Assembly (NCBI GenBank): GCA_035263105.1
Contig: DATFRO010000021.1
Coordinates: 49,020-113,019, forward strand
Origin: DATBVX01 sp035263105
GTDB taxonomy: Bacteria > Pseudomonadota > Gammaproteobacteria > Steroidobacterales > Steroidobacteraceae
DNA length: 64,000 nt
Direction of reading: 5' to 3'
The notes under the pieces: generated by a model
The model's input: only the letters and a program-made list of their open reading frames with translations
Database searches by the model: none
Told to the model about the DNA's origin: nothing
Translations under genes and position numbers: made by a program
Shown: one piece after another, positions 19,161 to 30,940 of the stretch
How positions within the stretch are numbered: position 1 is the stretch's first letter
Layout: each line of letters begins with the position of its first letter

Positions 19161-20678
19161 ATGGACAACAACTACATCGAGAAGATTCTCAAGGCGCGGG
19201 TCTACGACGTCGCGATCGAGTCGCCGCTCGAGCCGGCTGAACGCCTGTCGCGGCGCTTGCGCAATCGCGTGCTGTTCAAGCGCGAGGATCTGCAGCCGAT
19301 CTTCTCCTTCAAGCTGCGTGGCGCCTACAACCGCATCGCCAACCTCTCGCAGACCGCGGCACAGCGCGGCGTGGTTTGTGCATCCGCCGGCAACCACGCG
19401 CAGGGCGTGGCGCTCGCCGCGCGCAAACGCGGCATCCCGGCGGTGATCGTGATGCCGCAGACCACGCCGCACATCAAGGTGCAGGCGGTGATGGATCTCG
19501 GCGCCGAAGTCGTCCTGCATGGCGATGACTACGACCAGGCGTACGAGCGTTCGCTCGCGCTCGAACGCGAGCGCAACCTCGTGTTCATCCATCCGTTCGA
19601 TGATCCGGACGTGATCGCCGGGCAGGGCACCATCGGCATGGAGATCCTGCGCCAGCGCCCAGGCGACATTCACGCGATCTTCGTGCCGGTGGGTGGCGGA
19701 GGCCTGATCGCCGGCATCGGCGCGTACGCGAAGTATCTCTACCCGCGCGTGAAGATCATCGGCGTCGAGCCCGAGGACGCGGCGGCGATGCACGAGTCAT
19801 TGAAGCAGCGCCAGCGCGTCACGCTCGATCGCGTCGGCATCTTCGCCGACGGCGTCGCGGTGCGGCGCGTGGGCGAGGAAACCTTCCGCCTGGCCCGCGA
19901 GCACGTGGATGAGGTCCTCCTCGTCAACACGGACCAGGTGTGCGCCGCGATCCAGGACATCTTCGAGGACACGCGCGCGATCGTGGAGCCCGCGGGCGCG
20001 CTCGCGGTGGCGGGCATCAAGCGCTACGTCGCGCGCGAGAATCTCACCGACGAGACGCTGGTCGCCGTGAACAGCGGCGCCAACATGAACTTCGACCGCC
20101 TGCGCCACGTGGCGGAGCGCTCGGACCTCGGCGGTCAGCGCGAGGCGCTGATGGCGGTCGAGATTCCCGAGCAGCCGGGGAGCTTCCTCAAGTTCTGCGA
20201 GCTGCTCGGGCCGCGCAGCGTCACGGAGTTCAACTACCGCTACGAAAGCAGCGAGCGCGCGCAGATCTTCGTCGGCTTCTCATTGTCGCAGGGGAAGGAA
20301 GAGAAGGAAGCCGTGATGCGGGCAGTGGCGGCGGGTGGTTTTGCGGTCAACGACATGACCGACAACGAGATGGCGAAGTTGCATGTGCGGTTCATGGTCG
20401 GCGGCCATGCGCGCGGCATCGCCAACGAAGTGCTGTACCGCTTCGAGTTCCCGGAGCGGCCGGGGGCGCTCCTCAAGTTCCTGCGCGCCATCGGCAGCAA
20501 CTGGAACATCAGCCTGTTCCACTATCGCAATCACGGCTCGGACTACGGGCGCGTGCTCGCGGGAATCCAGGTACCGCCTGCCGAGCGCGCGCAGTTCCTC
20601 GATCACATCAACGAACTGCACTACCCGTACACGGACGAGACTGCGAACCCGGCCTACCGGATGTTCCTCGGCGCGTAG
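19161..20678 (+). CDS. ilvA: Biosynthetic threonine ammonia-lyase
   Basis: 505 residues starting at MDNNYIEKIL. The PLP-binding lysine is Lys51 in FSFKLRGAYN, and VGGGGLIAG is the phosphate-binding loop. Two ACT-like regulatory repeats occupy about residues 325-505 (AVEIPEQPGSFLKF and RFEFPERPGALLKF), identifying the biosynthetic, isoleucine-inhibited form. It deaminates threonine to 2-oxobutanoate, the first step of isoleucine synthesis. It is monocistronic here: divergent from the MFS gene and convergent with the kinase gene 3 bp away. Confidence 0.97.
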   Translation: MDNNYIEKILKARVYDVAIESPLEPAERLSRRLRNRVLFKREDLQPIFSFKLRGAYNRIANLSQTAAQRGVVCASAGNHAQGVALAARKRGIPAVIVMPQTTPHIKVQAVMDLGAEVVLHGDDYDQAYERSLALERERNLVFIHPFDDPDVIAGQGTIGMEILRQRPGDIHAIFVPVGGGGLIAGIGAYAKYLYPRVKIIGVEPEDAAAMHESLKQRQRVTLDRVGIFADGVAVRRVGEETFRLAREHVDEVLLVNTDQVCAAIQDIFEDTRAIVEPAGALAVAGIKRYVARENLTDETLVAVNSGANMNFDRLRHVAERSDLGGQREALMAVEIPEQPGSFLKFCELLGPRSVTEFNYRYESSERAQIFVGFSLSQGKEEKEAVMRAVAAGGFAVNDMTDNEMAKLHVRFMVGGHARGIANEVLYRFEFPERPGALLKFLRAIGSNWNISLFHYRNHGSDYGRVLAGIQVPPAERAQFLDHINELHYPYTDETANPAYRMFLGA

Positions 20679-20681
20679 CCC

Positions 20682-23414
<2,733 letters not shown>

Positions 23415-23631
23415 CCCATGCTGCGCGGTGGCCACTGGAGTGGTTCGCGATACTAGGGTGCCGGCAGGGTGGCTGCAATCGCAGCAACCGTGCGAGCGTC
23501 GCAATTCCTGCGCGCCTCGCTGGCGACGCACTCATGTAACATGCGCTGCGCGCCGTGCTGAACGGAATTGATGCCGATCGGGCTGCGCAGGAGGTCGAGG
23601 GACGAACCAACGGACAGGAGAGGTACGCGCG

Positions 23632-23772
23632 ATGGCGAAGCGAAAGAAACGGGCGAAGAAACGCACCACGAAGCGCAAGAAGCGCACCGCAGGCAGGAGC
23701 CGGAAGAAGAAGACGACTCGACGACGCAGGACCAGCCGCGGCGAGCCCGACGTCGCGCGGCCGCCGCACTGA
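23632..23772 (+). CDS. 46-residue Lys/Arg-rich basic protein
   Basis: A short frame starting with ATG at 23632 behind GGACAGGAGAGG. The product begins MAKRKKRAKKRTTKRKKR and is more than half Lys, Arg and Thr over residues 2-35, ending GEPDVARPPH. It resembles the C-terminal tails of bacterial histone H1-like proteins and could bind nucleic acid, which is inference from composition alone. The strong ribosome-binding site supports expression. It lies 96 bp before the DUF2238 gene. Confidence 0.55.
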   Translation: MAKRKKRAKKRTTKRKKRTAGRSRKKKTTRRRRTSRGEPDVARPPH

Positions 23773-23868
23773 GCACCGCCGGTCGATTCCGCGGCGCGCT
23801 GCTCGCAGGACACGCGCCGCGGCCCGGCTTCCCCAGGGAGACACGACAATAATGCTGCGAAGCGCACC

Positions 23869-24510
23869 ATGAACGCGACGGCGGTCCCCGCGTCGCGCGA
23901 TTCGCTGCCGCTGGTACTGCTGGTCCTGGTCGCGATCGCGCTGGCGCTCTCCGCCGTGCACCCGGCCGACCGGATCACCTGGTGGCTGGAGATCTTCCCG
24001 ATCCTGCTGGTCGTGCCGGTGCTCATCTTCACCGCCCGGCGTTTTCCGCTCACCCGCCTGCTCTACGTCCTGATCGCGATCCACTGCCTGATTCTCATGG
24101 TGGGTGGGCACTACACGTACGCGCAGGTGCCCTTCGGCTTCTGGCTGCAGGATGTGCTCGACCTGTCGCGCAATCCCTACGATCGCATCGGCCACTTCGC
24201 GCAAGGGTTCGTGCCGGCGATCGCGGCGCGCGAGATCCTGTTGCGCCAGACCCCGCTCCAGAGAGGCGGGTGGTTGTTTTTCATCGTCTCCGCGATCTGC
24301 CTCGCGATCAGCGCCTGCTACGAGTTCATCGAGTGGCTCGCCGCGGTCCTCGGCGGCGGCACCGCCGAGGCGTTCCTCGGCACGCAGGGCGATGTCTGGG
24401 ACACCCAGTGGGACATGCTGACGGCGCTGATCGGCGCGATCACCGCCCAGCTGGTCCTCTCCGGCCTTCACGACCGCTCGCTCGAGCGGCTGCTGGGCCG
24501 CAAGAGCTGA
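23869..24510 (+). CDS. DUF2238 (YjdF-like) integral membrane protein
   Basis: 213 residues, six hydrophobic helices. The conserved family segments are GGHYTYAQVPFGFWL, NPYDRIGHFAQGFVPA, YEFIEWLAA and GTQGDVWDTQWDM, rich in conserved His, Asp and Trp within the membrane. Biochemical function is unknown. The stop is 3 bp before the AI-2E transporter start, so the pair is an operon. Confidence 0.92.
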   Translation: MNATAVPASRDSLPLVLLVLVAIALALSAVHPADRITWWLEIFPILLVVPVLIFTARRFPLTRLLYVLIAIHCLILMVGGHYTYAQVPFGFWLQDVLDLSRNPYDRIGHFAQGFVPAIAAREILLRQTPLQRGGWLFFIVSAICLAISACYEFIEWLAAVLGGGTAEAFLGTQGDVWDTQWDMLTALIGAITAQLVLSGLHDRSLERLLGRKS

Positions 24511-24513
24511 ACC

Positions 24514-25629
24514 ATGCTCGAGGAACTGCAAGCCGCGCCCTGGCTGAAGCGCACGATCGTCTCGCTCCTGATCGGCGGCCTGCTGCTCTTGAGCTACGTC
24601 GTGTTGCGGCCGTTCCTGGTCCCGGTCATCTGGGCCATGATCCTGGCGTTCGTCACCTGGCCCTTGTACCTGAAGCTGCGCCGCGCGATGCGCTCGCGCG
24701 TCACCCTGTCGGCGCTGACGATGACGCTCCTCCTCACGATCGCCTTCGTGGTCCCGATCGTCTGGCTCACCTCGCTCATGCGGCACGAAGTGAAGGGCGC
24801 CTACGACGTGCTGATCGCGTTCCTGGCGAAGCATCCGCAACTGCCGCCCTCGATCCACAACGTGCCCTGGTTCGGCGAGTGGCTGCAGGACATCATCGAT
24901 CGGCTGGGCCGTGATCCGCAGGCGTTGCGCACCGAGATCGGCCTCTGGGCCGACCAGTCGCTCGGCGAGATCCGCACGCTCATCGGCGGCGTGGGCCGCA
25001 ATCTCGCCAAGATCTTCTTCTCGCTCCTCACGGCCTTTTTCGTGTACCGCAACGGCGAACAGCTGGCGCAGCAGGTGCGTGCGGTGCTGGAGCGGATCAT
25101 CGGCGATCGCATTCACGACTACCTGAAGGCGATCGGCGACACGACCGGCGCGGTCGTCTACGGCATCGTGCTCGCCGCGCTCGCGCAGGGCATTCTCGCG
25201 GGCCTCGGCTACTGGGTGGCGGGGCTCAAGGCGCCGGCGCTCCTCGGCGCGATCACCGTGATCGTGGCCCTCATCCCGTTCGGCGCGCCGCTCGTGTGGC
25301 TGAGCGCGGGGTTGTGGCTGCTGATGACGGATCGCACCGGCGCTGGCGTGGGGCTGCTCGCGTGGGGCGCCCTGGCGGTGAGCTGGATCGACAACCTCAT
25401 CCGGCCGCTCGTGATCAGCAACGCCACCAAGATTCCCTTCCTGCTGGTGATGTTCGGCGTGCTGGGCGGGATCACCGCGTTCGGGCTGGTCGGGCTCTTC
25501 GTGGGGCCGGTGATTCTCGCCGTGCTGATGGCTGTGTGGCGCGAGTGGCTCCATGTGCCACACCCGCACCTGCATTCCCGGGCCCACCGGGAACAGGCTA
25601 GCTTGCCGGAGGACCCGTCCAGGTCTTGA
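24514..25629 (+). CDS. AI-2E family transporter (YdiK-like)
   Basis: 371 residues; typical two-bundle AI-2E architecture: LLLLSYVVLRPFLVPVIWA, the soluble segment with PQLPPSIHNVPWFGEWL, then VVYGIVLAALAQGILAGLGY and VALIPFGAPLVWL. It differs from the member at 11123 in lacking the charged tail. The substrate is unproven for most of the family. It overlaps the convergent CorA-like gene by 32 bp. Confidence 0.92.
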   Translation: MLEELQAAPWLKRTIVSLLIGGLLLLSYVVLRPFLVPVIWAMILAFVTWPLYLKLRRAMRSRVTLSALTMTLLLTIAFVVPIVWLTSLMRHEVKGAYDVLIAFLAKHPQLPPSIHNVPWFGEWLQDIIDRLGRDPQALRTEIGLWADQSLGEIRTLIGGVGRNLAKIFFSLLTAFFVYRNGEQLAQQVRAVLERIIGDRIHDYLKAIGDTTGAVVYGIVLAALAQGILAGLGYWVAGLKAPALLGAITVIVALIPFGAPLVWLSAGLWLLMTDRTGAGVGLLAWGALAVSWIDNLIRPLVISNATKIPFLLVMFGVLGGITAFGLVGLFVGPVILAVLMAVWREWLHVPHPHLHSRAHREQASLPEDPSRS

Positions 25630-27247
25630 CGAGCGAGCGCCACTTCTCGCGCCAGCCGACACGCTCGTCGGACAAGGTGTCGAGGAAGTCGGCGAGGCGC
25701 TTCGACTTCACGATCGTGTACATGGTGATTGCGCTGGTCGCGAGCAGGATCACGACGAAGAACAGGATGCGCCACCCCAGCGGGCGGTTCGCTTCGGCGA
25801 TCAGGTTCATCCCGAGGAAGCCGGTCGCCACCGTGCCGATGAGGCCGAAGATAGTCACCACCGTGAGGCGCAGGATGGTGTTGGCCTGGCGGCGCACGCT
25901 GTCGGTGTCGAGGTATTCGTTCATGTCTTCGACTTCGGCACCCACTTCCTCGTAGAGCGTCTCGGTGCCGAGCTGCTGGCGCAGGCGGTCGAAGATGCTG
26001 CGCGCGATGTTCTGGTTCGACAGCTGGTGGAACCAGTAGCGATGCGTGAAGCGCAGGAAGATCTCCATCGAGGAGCGGATGGCGCGCTTGAACTGGCGCA
26101 CCGACTCGAGGTCGCCGACTTCGAGCCGGTTCATCGCCACCGCCAGCTCGTCCGACATCGAGAGGAGCGCCGCGCGGTGAAAGTGCGCGATCAGGAACAG
26201 CAGGAAGTACTGGTGCCGGAACTGGCCGAAGAGGCCGGTTTCGCGGCCGGTGAAGAAGTAATCGTCCTGCCGGCCGACGACCGCGAGCAGCTGCCCTGTG
26301 CAGATGAGGCGCGTGTCGCCGGAGAAGAGGTCGCCAGCCCGTCCCCAGAAGCGATCGTCGCAATACTCCGCTTCAAAGCTTTCGAGTGACTTGGCCGAAT
26401 AGGGCAGGGAATCGCGCCCGCCGGGCCGCGTCAGCATCCCGAGGCGCACGAAGTCCGCGCGTGACAGGTCGCTCGGATCGTCGAAGGACAGGTACGCCAT
26501 CAGCGGCATCCGGTAGTACTCGAGCTGCCGGTAGCGCAGCGGTCCCGTCTGTCCCGGGAACTCCAGCACCGCCGGGCGCAGCAGGAATTCCCAGTGCGCC
26601 GCGATCGCCGGTGCGCGGTAGCGGCCGACGTGGCCGAGATACTTCTGCTTGAGCTCGTAGTCGGAGGTCGCGAGCACCTGGCCCGCCTCGTCCAGCCATT
26701 CGACGCGCCGCGGGCAATTGCCGCCGTGGCCGTTGCGCTCCCAGAACGCGGGGTAGGCGCGACCGAAGCGGAACAGCGTGTCCTGCGCCCGATCGAGGCT
26801 GATGTCGTTGGCGTGTATCTCGAAGGCCAGCATCGCGATGTCGGCATCGAGGAAGAAATACAGGTCGGTGTGCGCGACATCGAAGATGACCGACCCGCCG
26901 TCGTCATACGTGACGCGCACGCGCGCGATGTCGGGGCGACGGAACACCCGGATGCTCGGTTCGCCGTGGCGTTGCGAGGCTTCCTGTCCCGCGCTCGAGC
27001 CATAGAGGAAGCGCTGCACGTACGGCAGGAACGTCACGAACTCCTTGTAGTGCCGCTCCTGGAACTCGAGCGGGTCGCTCGAATATTCATCGCGCACTTC
27101 GCGCCAGGCACACCCGTCGGTGAGCGTCTCGAGCGCTTCCCAATGCCGTTGCACCTGCACGCCCGGCTTCAGCGGCATGAGCTGCAGCGGCCAGAGCACG
27201 ATCTGGCGGAAATGGCGCACGACGATAGGTGCGGCGGCATCGCTCAT
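25598..27247 (-). CDS. CorA-like divalent-cation transporter family protein
   Basis: 549 residues. The C-terminal ~150 residues are CorA-like: a long helix (DMNEYLDTDSVRRQANTIL) leads into two TM helices, with the pore signature GMN in GFLGMNLIAEAN and a positively charged cytosolic end (TIVKSKRLADFL). The N-terminal ~380 residues are much longer than in classical CorA (about 320 residues in total). Mg2+/Ni2+/Co2+ channel activity is inferred from the GMN motif. No transport gene lies nearby to specify the ion. Confidence 0.82.
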   Translation of the reverse strand: MSDAAAPIVVRHFRQIVLWPLQLMPLKPGVQVQRHWEALETLTDGCAWREVRDEYSSDPLEFQERHYKEFVTFLPYVQRFLYGSSAGQEASQRHGEPSIRVFRRPDIARVRVTYDDGGSVIFDVAHTDLYFFLDADIAMLAFEIHANDISLDRAQDTLFRFGRAYPAFWERNGHGGNCPRRVEWLDEAGQVLATSDYELKQKYLGHVGRYRAPAIAAHWEFLLRPAVLEFPGQTGPLRYRQLEYYRMPLMAYLSFDDPSDLSRADFVRLGMLTRPGGRDSLPYSAKSLESFEAEYCDDRFWGRAGDLFSGDTRLICTGQLLAVVGRQDDYFFTGRETGLFGQFRHQYFLLFLIAHFHRAALLSMSDELAVAMNRLEVGDLESVRQFKRAIRSSMEIFLRFTHRYWFHQLSNQNIARSIFDRLRQQLGTETLYEEVGAEVEDMNEYLDTDSVRRQANTILRLTVVTIFGLIGTVATGFLGMNLIAEANRPLGWRILFFVVILLATSAITMYTIVKSKRLADFLDTLSDERVGWREKWRSLVKTWTGPPAS

Positions 27248-27372
27248 GAAATCGCTGGCCTCGGTCCGGGGGCGCGGCTATTGCCCTTGTGGCTCGCGCC
27301 GGGCCGTAAAGTAGTGCATGCGCCGATCTGCGACAATCACAAAATGACGATCGCAGGCACTTCCCGGGGTTC

Positions 27373-28617
27373 ATGAGCACGGCCGGCCGGCACGCGCTGG
27401 GCGCTTTGAGCTACCCCAGCTTCGCGCGTTTTCTCTCCGCCCGATTCCTGTCCACGCTCGCCGTGCAGATGCAGAGCGTCGCGGTTGGCTGGCAGGTCTA
27501 CGCGATCACGCACGATCCACTCGATCTCGGCCTGATCGGCCTCGCGCAGTTCATGCCGTTCCTCGCGCTCATCCTGATCGCGGGGCAAGTGGCGGACCGA
27601 TACGACCGGCGGCTGATTCTCGCCGGCTGTTTCGCGATCGAGGTGCTGTGCGCACTGCTGTTGCTCGCGTTCACCTTCAGCGGTCTTGAGGTCGTCTGGC
27701 CGGTGTTCGCGGTGCTGGTGTTGTTCGGTATCGCGCGCGCTTTCAGCATGCCGACGTCCTCGGCGATCACGCCCAACCTGGTGCCCATCGAACGGTTCGG
27801 GAACGCGGTCGCGCTCAACTCCTCGACGTTCCAGGTCGCGACGATCGCGGGCCCCACCATCGGCGGCCTGCTCTACATCTACGGACCGCATGTCGTGTAC
27901 AGCACGGTCGCGGTCATCCTGACCGTCTCCGTCGTGCTGATGGTCATGGTGAAAGTGCCGCGCGTCGTGCGGTCGGCAGAGCCGACGACCTGGCACACGG
28001 TGCTCGAGGGACTGCGCTTCGTACGCTCGCGCCCGGTGGTCCTCGGCGCAATCTCGCTCGACCTCTTCGCGGTCCTCTTCGGAGGCGCGACCGCACTTCT
28101 GCCCGCGCTGGCGAGTGACGTCCTGCACGTCGGGCCGACCGGTCTCGGCTTCCTGCGCACGGCGCCCGGACTCGGTGCGGCGCTCACAGGACTGCTGCTC
28201 GTGATGGCCCCGGTGTCGCGCGACGTGGGGCGCTGGATGTTCGGCGGCGTGGTGCTGTTCGGTATCGCGACCATCGTGCTCGGCGTCTCGGAATATTTCG
28301 CGGTCTCGATGGCGGCGCTGTTCCTGCTCGGCGCGGGCGACATGGTGAGCGTCTACATCCGCCACGTGCTGGTGCAACTGGAAACGCCGGATGCCATTCG
28401 CGGCCGGGTGAGCGCGGTGAACGCTGTCTTCATCGGCGCTTCCAACGAGCTCGGCGAGTTCGAATCGGGTGTGACTGCGGTGTGGTTCGGCTTGCGGCCC
28501 GCGGTGGTGATCGGCGGCATCGCGACGCTGTGCGTCGCCGGCCTCTGGTCGCGCTGGTTCCCGAGCTTGCGCACCGTGGATCGATTCCCTGGCTCCGCGC
28601 CCCCGTCACAGCCCTGA
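27373..28617 (+). CDS. MFS transporter, EntS-like
   Basis: 414 residues with 10-12 TM helices. The motif ADRYDRRL sits between TM2 and TM3, and GPTIGGLLY and QLETPDAIRGRVSAVN in the second half place it in the enterobactin-exporter (EntS/MFS_3) branch. These export siderophores or drugs; no siderophore genes are present here, so the substrate is open. It ends 63 bp before the LexA-controlled radical SAM gene. Confidence 0.9.
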   Translation: MSTAGRHALGALSYPSFARFLSARFLSTLAVQMQSVAVGWQVYAITHDPLDLGLIGLAQFMPFLALILIAGQVADRYDRRLILAGCFAIEVLCALLLLAFTFSGLEVVWPVFAVLVLFGIARAFSMPTSSAITPNLVPIERFGNAVALNSSTFQVATIAGPTIGGLLYIYGPHVVYSTVAVILTVSVVLMVMVKVPRVVRSAEPTTWHTVLEGLRFVRSRPVVLGAISLDLFAVLFGGATALLPALASDVLHVGPTGLGFLRTAPGLGAALTGLLLVMAPVSRDVGRWMFGGVVLFGIATIVLGVSEYFAVSMAALFLLGAGDMVSVYIRHVLVQLETPDAIRGRVSAVNAVFIGASNELGEFESGVTAVWFGLRPAVVIGGIATLCVAGLWSRWFPSLRTVDRFPGSAPPSQP

Positions 28618-28653
28618 GCGCTTGCGCCACGTATAGAAGAGTGGCGTATACTC

Positions 28654-28669
28654 CTGTATATCCGTACAG
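28654..28669. promoter_or_regulatory. LexA (SOS) box with overlapping -10 element
   Basis: CTGTATATCCGTACAG is a CTGT-N8-ACAG LexA operator, ending 11 bp before the ATG of the radical SAM gene. TATACT (28647-28652) immediately upstream is a plausible -10, with TTGCGC at 28622-28627 as a loosely spaced (19 bp) -35, so LexA would cover the promoter. The match to the beta/gamma-proteobacterial consensus is full in the defined bases. I recall that PA0069, the Pseudomonas homologue, is a LexA-regulon member. Confidence 0.85.
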
Positions 28670-28680
28670 GATGCCTTCCC

Positions 28681-30795
28681 ATGCCGATCGATCCAGGAAT
28701 CCGCAAGGGGCGCGGTGCCGGCTCCAATCCCGAGGGGCGCTTTGAATCCCGCCGCACTGAGGCGGTCGACGACGGCTGGCCGCAGGAACTCGCAGACGAA
28801 TTGCCGCCGCTCGAGACGACACTCACTCCCGAGCACGCGAAGCACGTCATCACGCGCAACAACTCACCCGACATCGCGTTCGAGCAATCGATCAACCCGT
28901 ACAGGGGTTGCGAACACGGCTGTGTGTACTGTCTAGGGGGTGAGACACAGATACTGATGGGCGATGGCACCACCAAGGCCATTGCGGACATTCGACTCGG
29001 CGACGAGATATACGGCACTGAGAAGCGTGGCCACTATCGGCGCTACGTAAAGACCACGGTTCTGGCTCACTGGAGCACTCGCAAACCGGCTCATCGAGTG
29101 TGCCTGGCCGATGGCACGGAAGTGATTGCCAGTGCGGACCATCGTTTTCTGACCGAGCGCGGGTGGAAGTTCGTCGCGCAGGGGGGTGGAGGACAAAGAC
29201 CCTACCTGACTCGCAACAACTCACTCATGGGTTTTGGTCTCGTTCGAACATCCTCCTGCACCGAGAGCGCGGCGTACCGTCGCGGATATCTGTGCGGTGT
29301 GATCCGTGGTGATGGCCGCATCGGGGCCTATCACTACCAGGGGCCTGGACGCTCGCACGGCGACCAGTATCGGTTTCGACTGGCCATGATCGACGGCGAG
29401 CCGCTGGAGAGAACACGCCGCTACCTGGCAGAGTTCGGCATCGGAACTGACGTCTTCCTCTTCCAGGCCGAGCGTCCGAATCGTCGCAGGATCGAGGCCA
29501 TCCGAACCAGTGCGCGAGCCTCGGTGGAAGCGATTCAGTCGTTGATCCAGTGGCCGGACCGAACTGATGACGAATGGACGCAAGGTTTTGCAGCCGGAAT
29601 CTACGACGCGGAAGGCTCATTCGGCGATGGGATTCTGAGGATCGCAAATGCCGATACCAGAATGATCGAGACGACAACGATTGCTCTGTCCCGCCTGGGA
29701 TTCGACGCCGTCGTGGAGATGACACGCGCACGTTTGTCGCGTCCGATGTATTACGTCCGCGTCCGGGGCGGACTGCGCGCTCACCTGCGCTTCATGCAGT
29801 CGTGCAATCCGGCCATCGCTCGCAAGCGTTGTGTAACAGGGCAGGCGGTCAAGTCACGCGCCGAACTCGACGTCGTGGCGGTCGAAGGATTGGATGAGCG
29901 TCAACTGTTCGACATCACCACTGGAACCGGCGACTTCATCGCCAACGGCGTCATCAGCCACAACTGCTACGCCCGTCCGGCGCACGCATACATGAATCTC
30001 TCGCCCGGGCTCGATTTCGAAACCAAGATCTTCTACAAGTCGCGCGCGGCGCAGTTGCTGGAAGACGAGCTCACCAAGCCCGGTTACGTCTGCAAGCCGA
30101 TCAATCTCGGCGCGAACACCGATCCGTATCAGCCGGCCGAGCGCAAGCTCAGGGTGACGCGCTCCGTGCTCGAGGTGCTGCAACGATTTCGTCATCCGCT
30201 GACGATCGTCACCAAGTCCGCACTCGTGGAACGCGACATCGACATCCTCGCCGACATGGCGCGCGATGCACTCGTCTCGGTCTTCGTCAGCATCACCACG
30301 CTCGACCCGGCGCTGAAGCGCGGCCTCGAGCCGCGAGCGCCGGCGCCGCTCGCAAGACTCGGCGCCGTGAGAAAGCTGAACGACGCCGGGATTCCGGTCG
30401 GCGTGTTCGTCGCGCCGATCATTCCCGCCGTCAACGATCACGAGATCGAAGCCATCCTCGAGGCCTGTGCCCAGGCCGGCGCCCGGACGGCAGGCTATGT
30501 CATGTTGCGCTTGCCTTACGAAGTGAAGGACCTGTTCCGTGAGTGGCTGGCGAATCACCTGCCCGAGCGCGCCGATCACGTTATGTCGCTGATTCGCGCC
30601 ATGCGGGACGGGAAGGATAACGATCCGCGCTTCGGCTCGCGGATGAAGGGACAAGGCGCCTACGCGGAGCTCATCGGCCGGCGATTTGCAGTGTGCAGCC
30701 GCCGTTTGGGCCTCGATCGCGGCCGCGCGCTTCAGCTTTCGACCTGCCATTTCCGCTCGCGGGCAGCCGCCGGTGGTCAGCTCGACCTGATCTGA
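28681..30795 (+). CDS. PA0069/Rv2578c-type radical SAM protein interrupted by an intein
   Basis: 704-residue precursor. The extein halves (1-83 and 429-704) join to 359 residues, the normal size of this spore-photoproduct-lyase-like family. The N-part ends in NPYRGCEHGCVY and the C-part begins CYARPAHAYM, so splicing restores the radical SAM motif C77-x3-C81-x2-C. The C-part has LGANTDPYQPAERK, VTKSALVERDIDIL and KGQGAYAELI. The role is unknown but the LexA box just upstream implies DNA-damage induction. The unspliced protein could not bind the 4Fe-4S cluster. The final ~25 residues are family-atypical. It appears monocistronic. Confidence 0.93.
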   Translation: MPIDPGIRKGRGAGSNPEGRFESRRTEAVDDGWPQELADELPPLETTLTPEHAKHVITRNNSPDIAFEQSINPYRGCEHGCVYCLGGETQILMGDGTTKAIADIRLGDEIYGTEKRGHYRRYVKTTVLAHWSTRKPAHRVCLADGTEVIASADHRFLTERGWKFVAQGGGGQRPYLTRNNSLMGFGLVRTSSCTESAAYRRGYLCGVIRGDGRIGAYHYQGPGRSHGDQYRFRLAMIDGEPLERTRRYLAEFGIGTDVFLFQAERPNRRRIEAIRTSARASVEAIQSLIQWPDRTDDEWTQGFAAGIYDAEGSFGDGILRIANADTRMIETTTIALSRLGFDAVVEMTRARLSRPMYYVRVRGGLRAHLRFMQSCNPAIARKRCVTGQAVKSRAELDVVAVEGLDERQLFDITTGTGDFIANGVISHNCYARPAHAYMNLSPGLDFETKIFYKSRAAQLLEDELTKPGYVCKPINLGANTDPYQPAERKLRVTRSVLEVLQRFRHPLTIVTKSALVERDIDILADMARDALVSVFVSITTLDPALKRGLEPRAPAPLARLGAVRKLNDAGIPVGVFVAPIIPAVNDHEIEAILEACAQAGARTAGYVMLRLPYEVKDLFREWLANHLPERADHVMSLIRAMRDGKDNDPRFGSRMKGQGAYAELIGRRFAVCSRRLGLDRGRALQLSTCHFRSRAAAGGQLDLI
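28930..29964 (+). mobile_element. Full-length intein with LAGLIDADG homing endonuclease
   Basis: 345 residues (84-428 of the precursor). Block A starts with Cys84 (CLGGETQILMGDGTTK). Block B is ASADHRFLTERGW, with Ser151 where Thr is usual and His154. The endonuclease motifs are YLCGVIRGDG (catalytic Asp211) and FAAGIYDAEG (Glu311), exactly 100 residues apart. Block F reads QLFDITTGTGDFIANG, ending VISHN with His427-Asn428, and the +1 residue is Cys429. All splicing residues are intact, so it should be active. The endonuclease would home into an intein-free allele. Base composition in the element is visibly less GC-skewed than the flanking extein. Confidence 0.93.
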
Positions 30796-30819
30796 AAGTG
30801 ACAAAACGTGGGCTTCGGA

Positions 30820-30840
30820 ACCCGTGATGCATTCACGGGT
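30820..30840. terminator. 8-bp perfect inverted repeat after the radical SAM gene
   Basis: ACCCGTGA (30820-30827) and TCACGGGT (30833-30840) flank TGCAT, 25 bp after the stop. It may be a weak terminator, or an operator for the following cluster since a TATACT -10-like hexamer occurs at 30863-30868. The two cannot be told apart by eye. Confidence 0.4.
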
Positions 30841-30940
30841 CTACGATCGACGAAGCTTCACGTATACTGGCTGCAAAACCGGCCCAACCAGCGCGGCGAA
30901 GCTTTTCCTTCAATCCGTGCGTGTTCGGCTCGGGGGCTCC

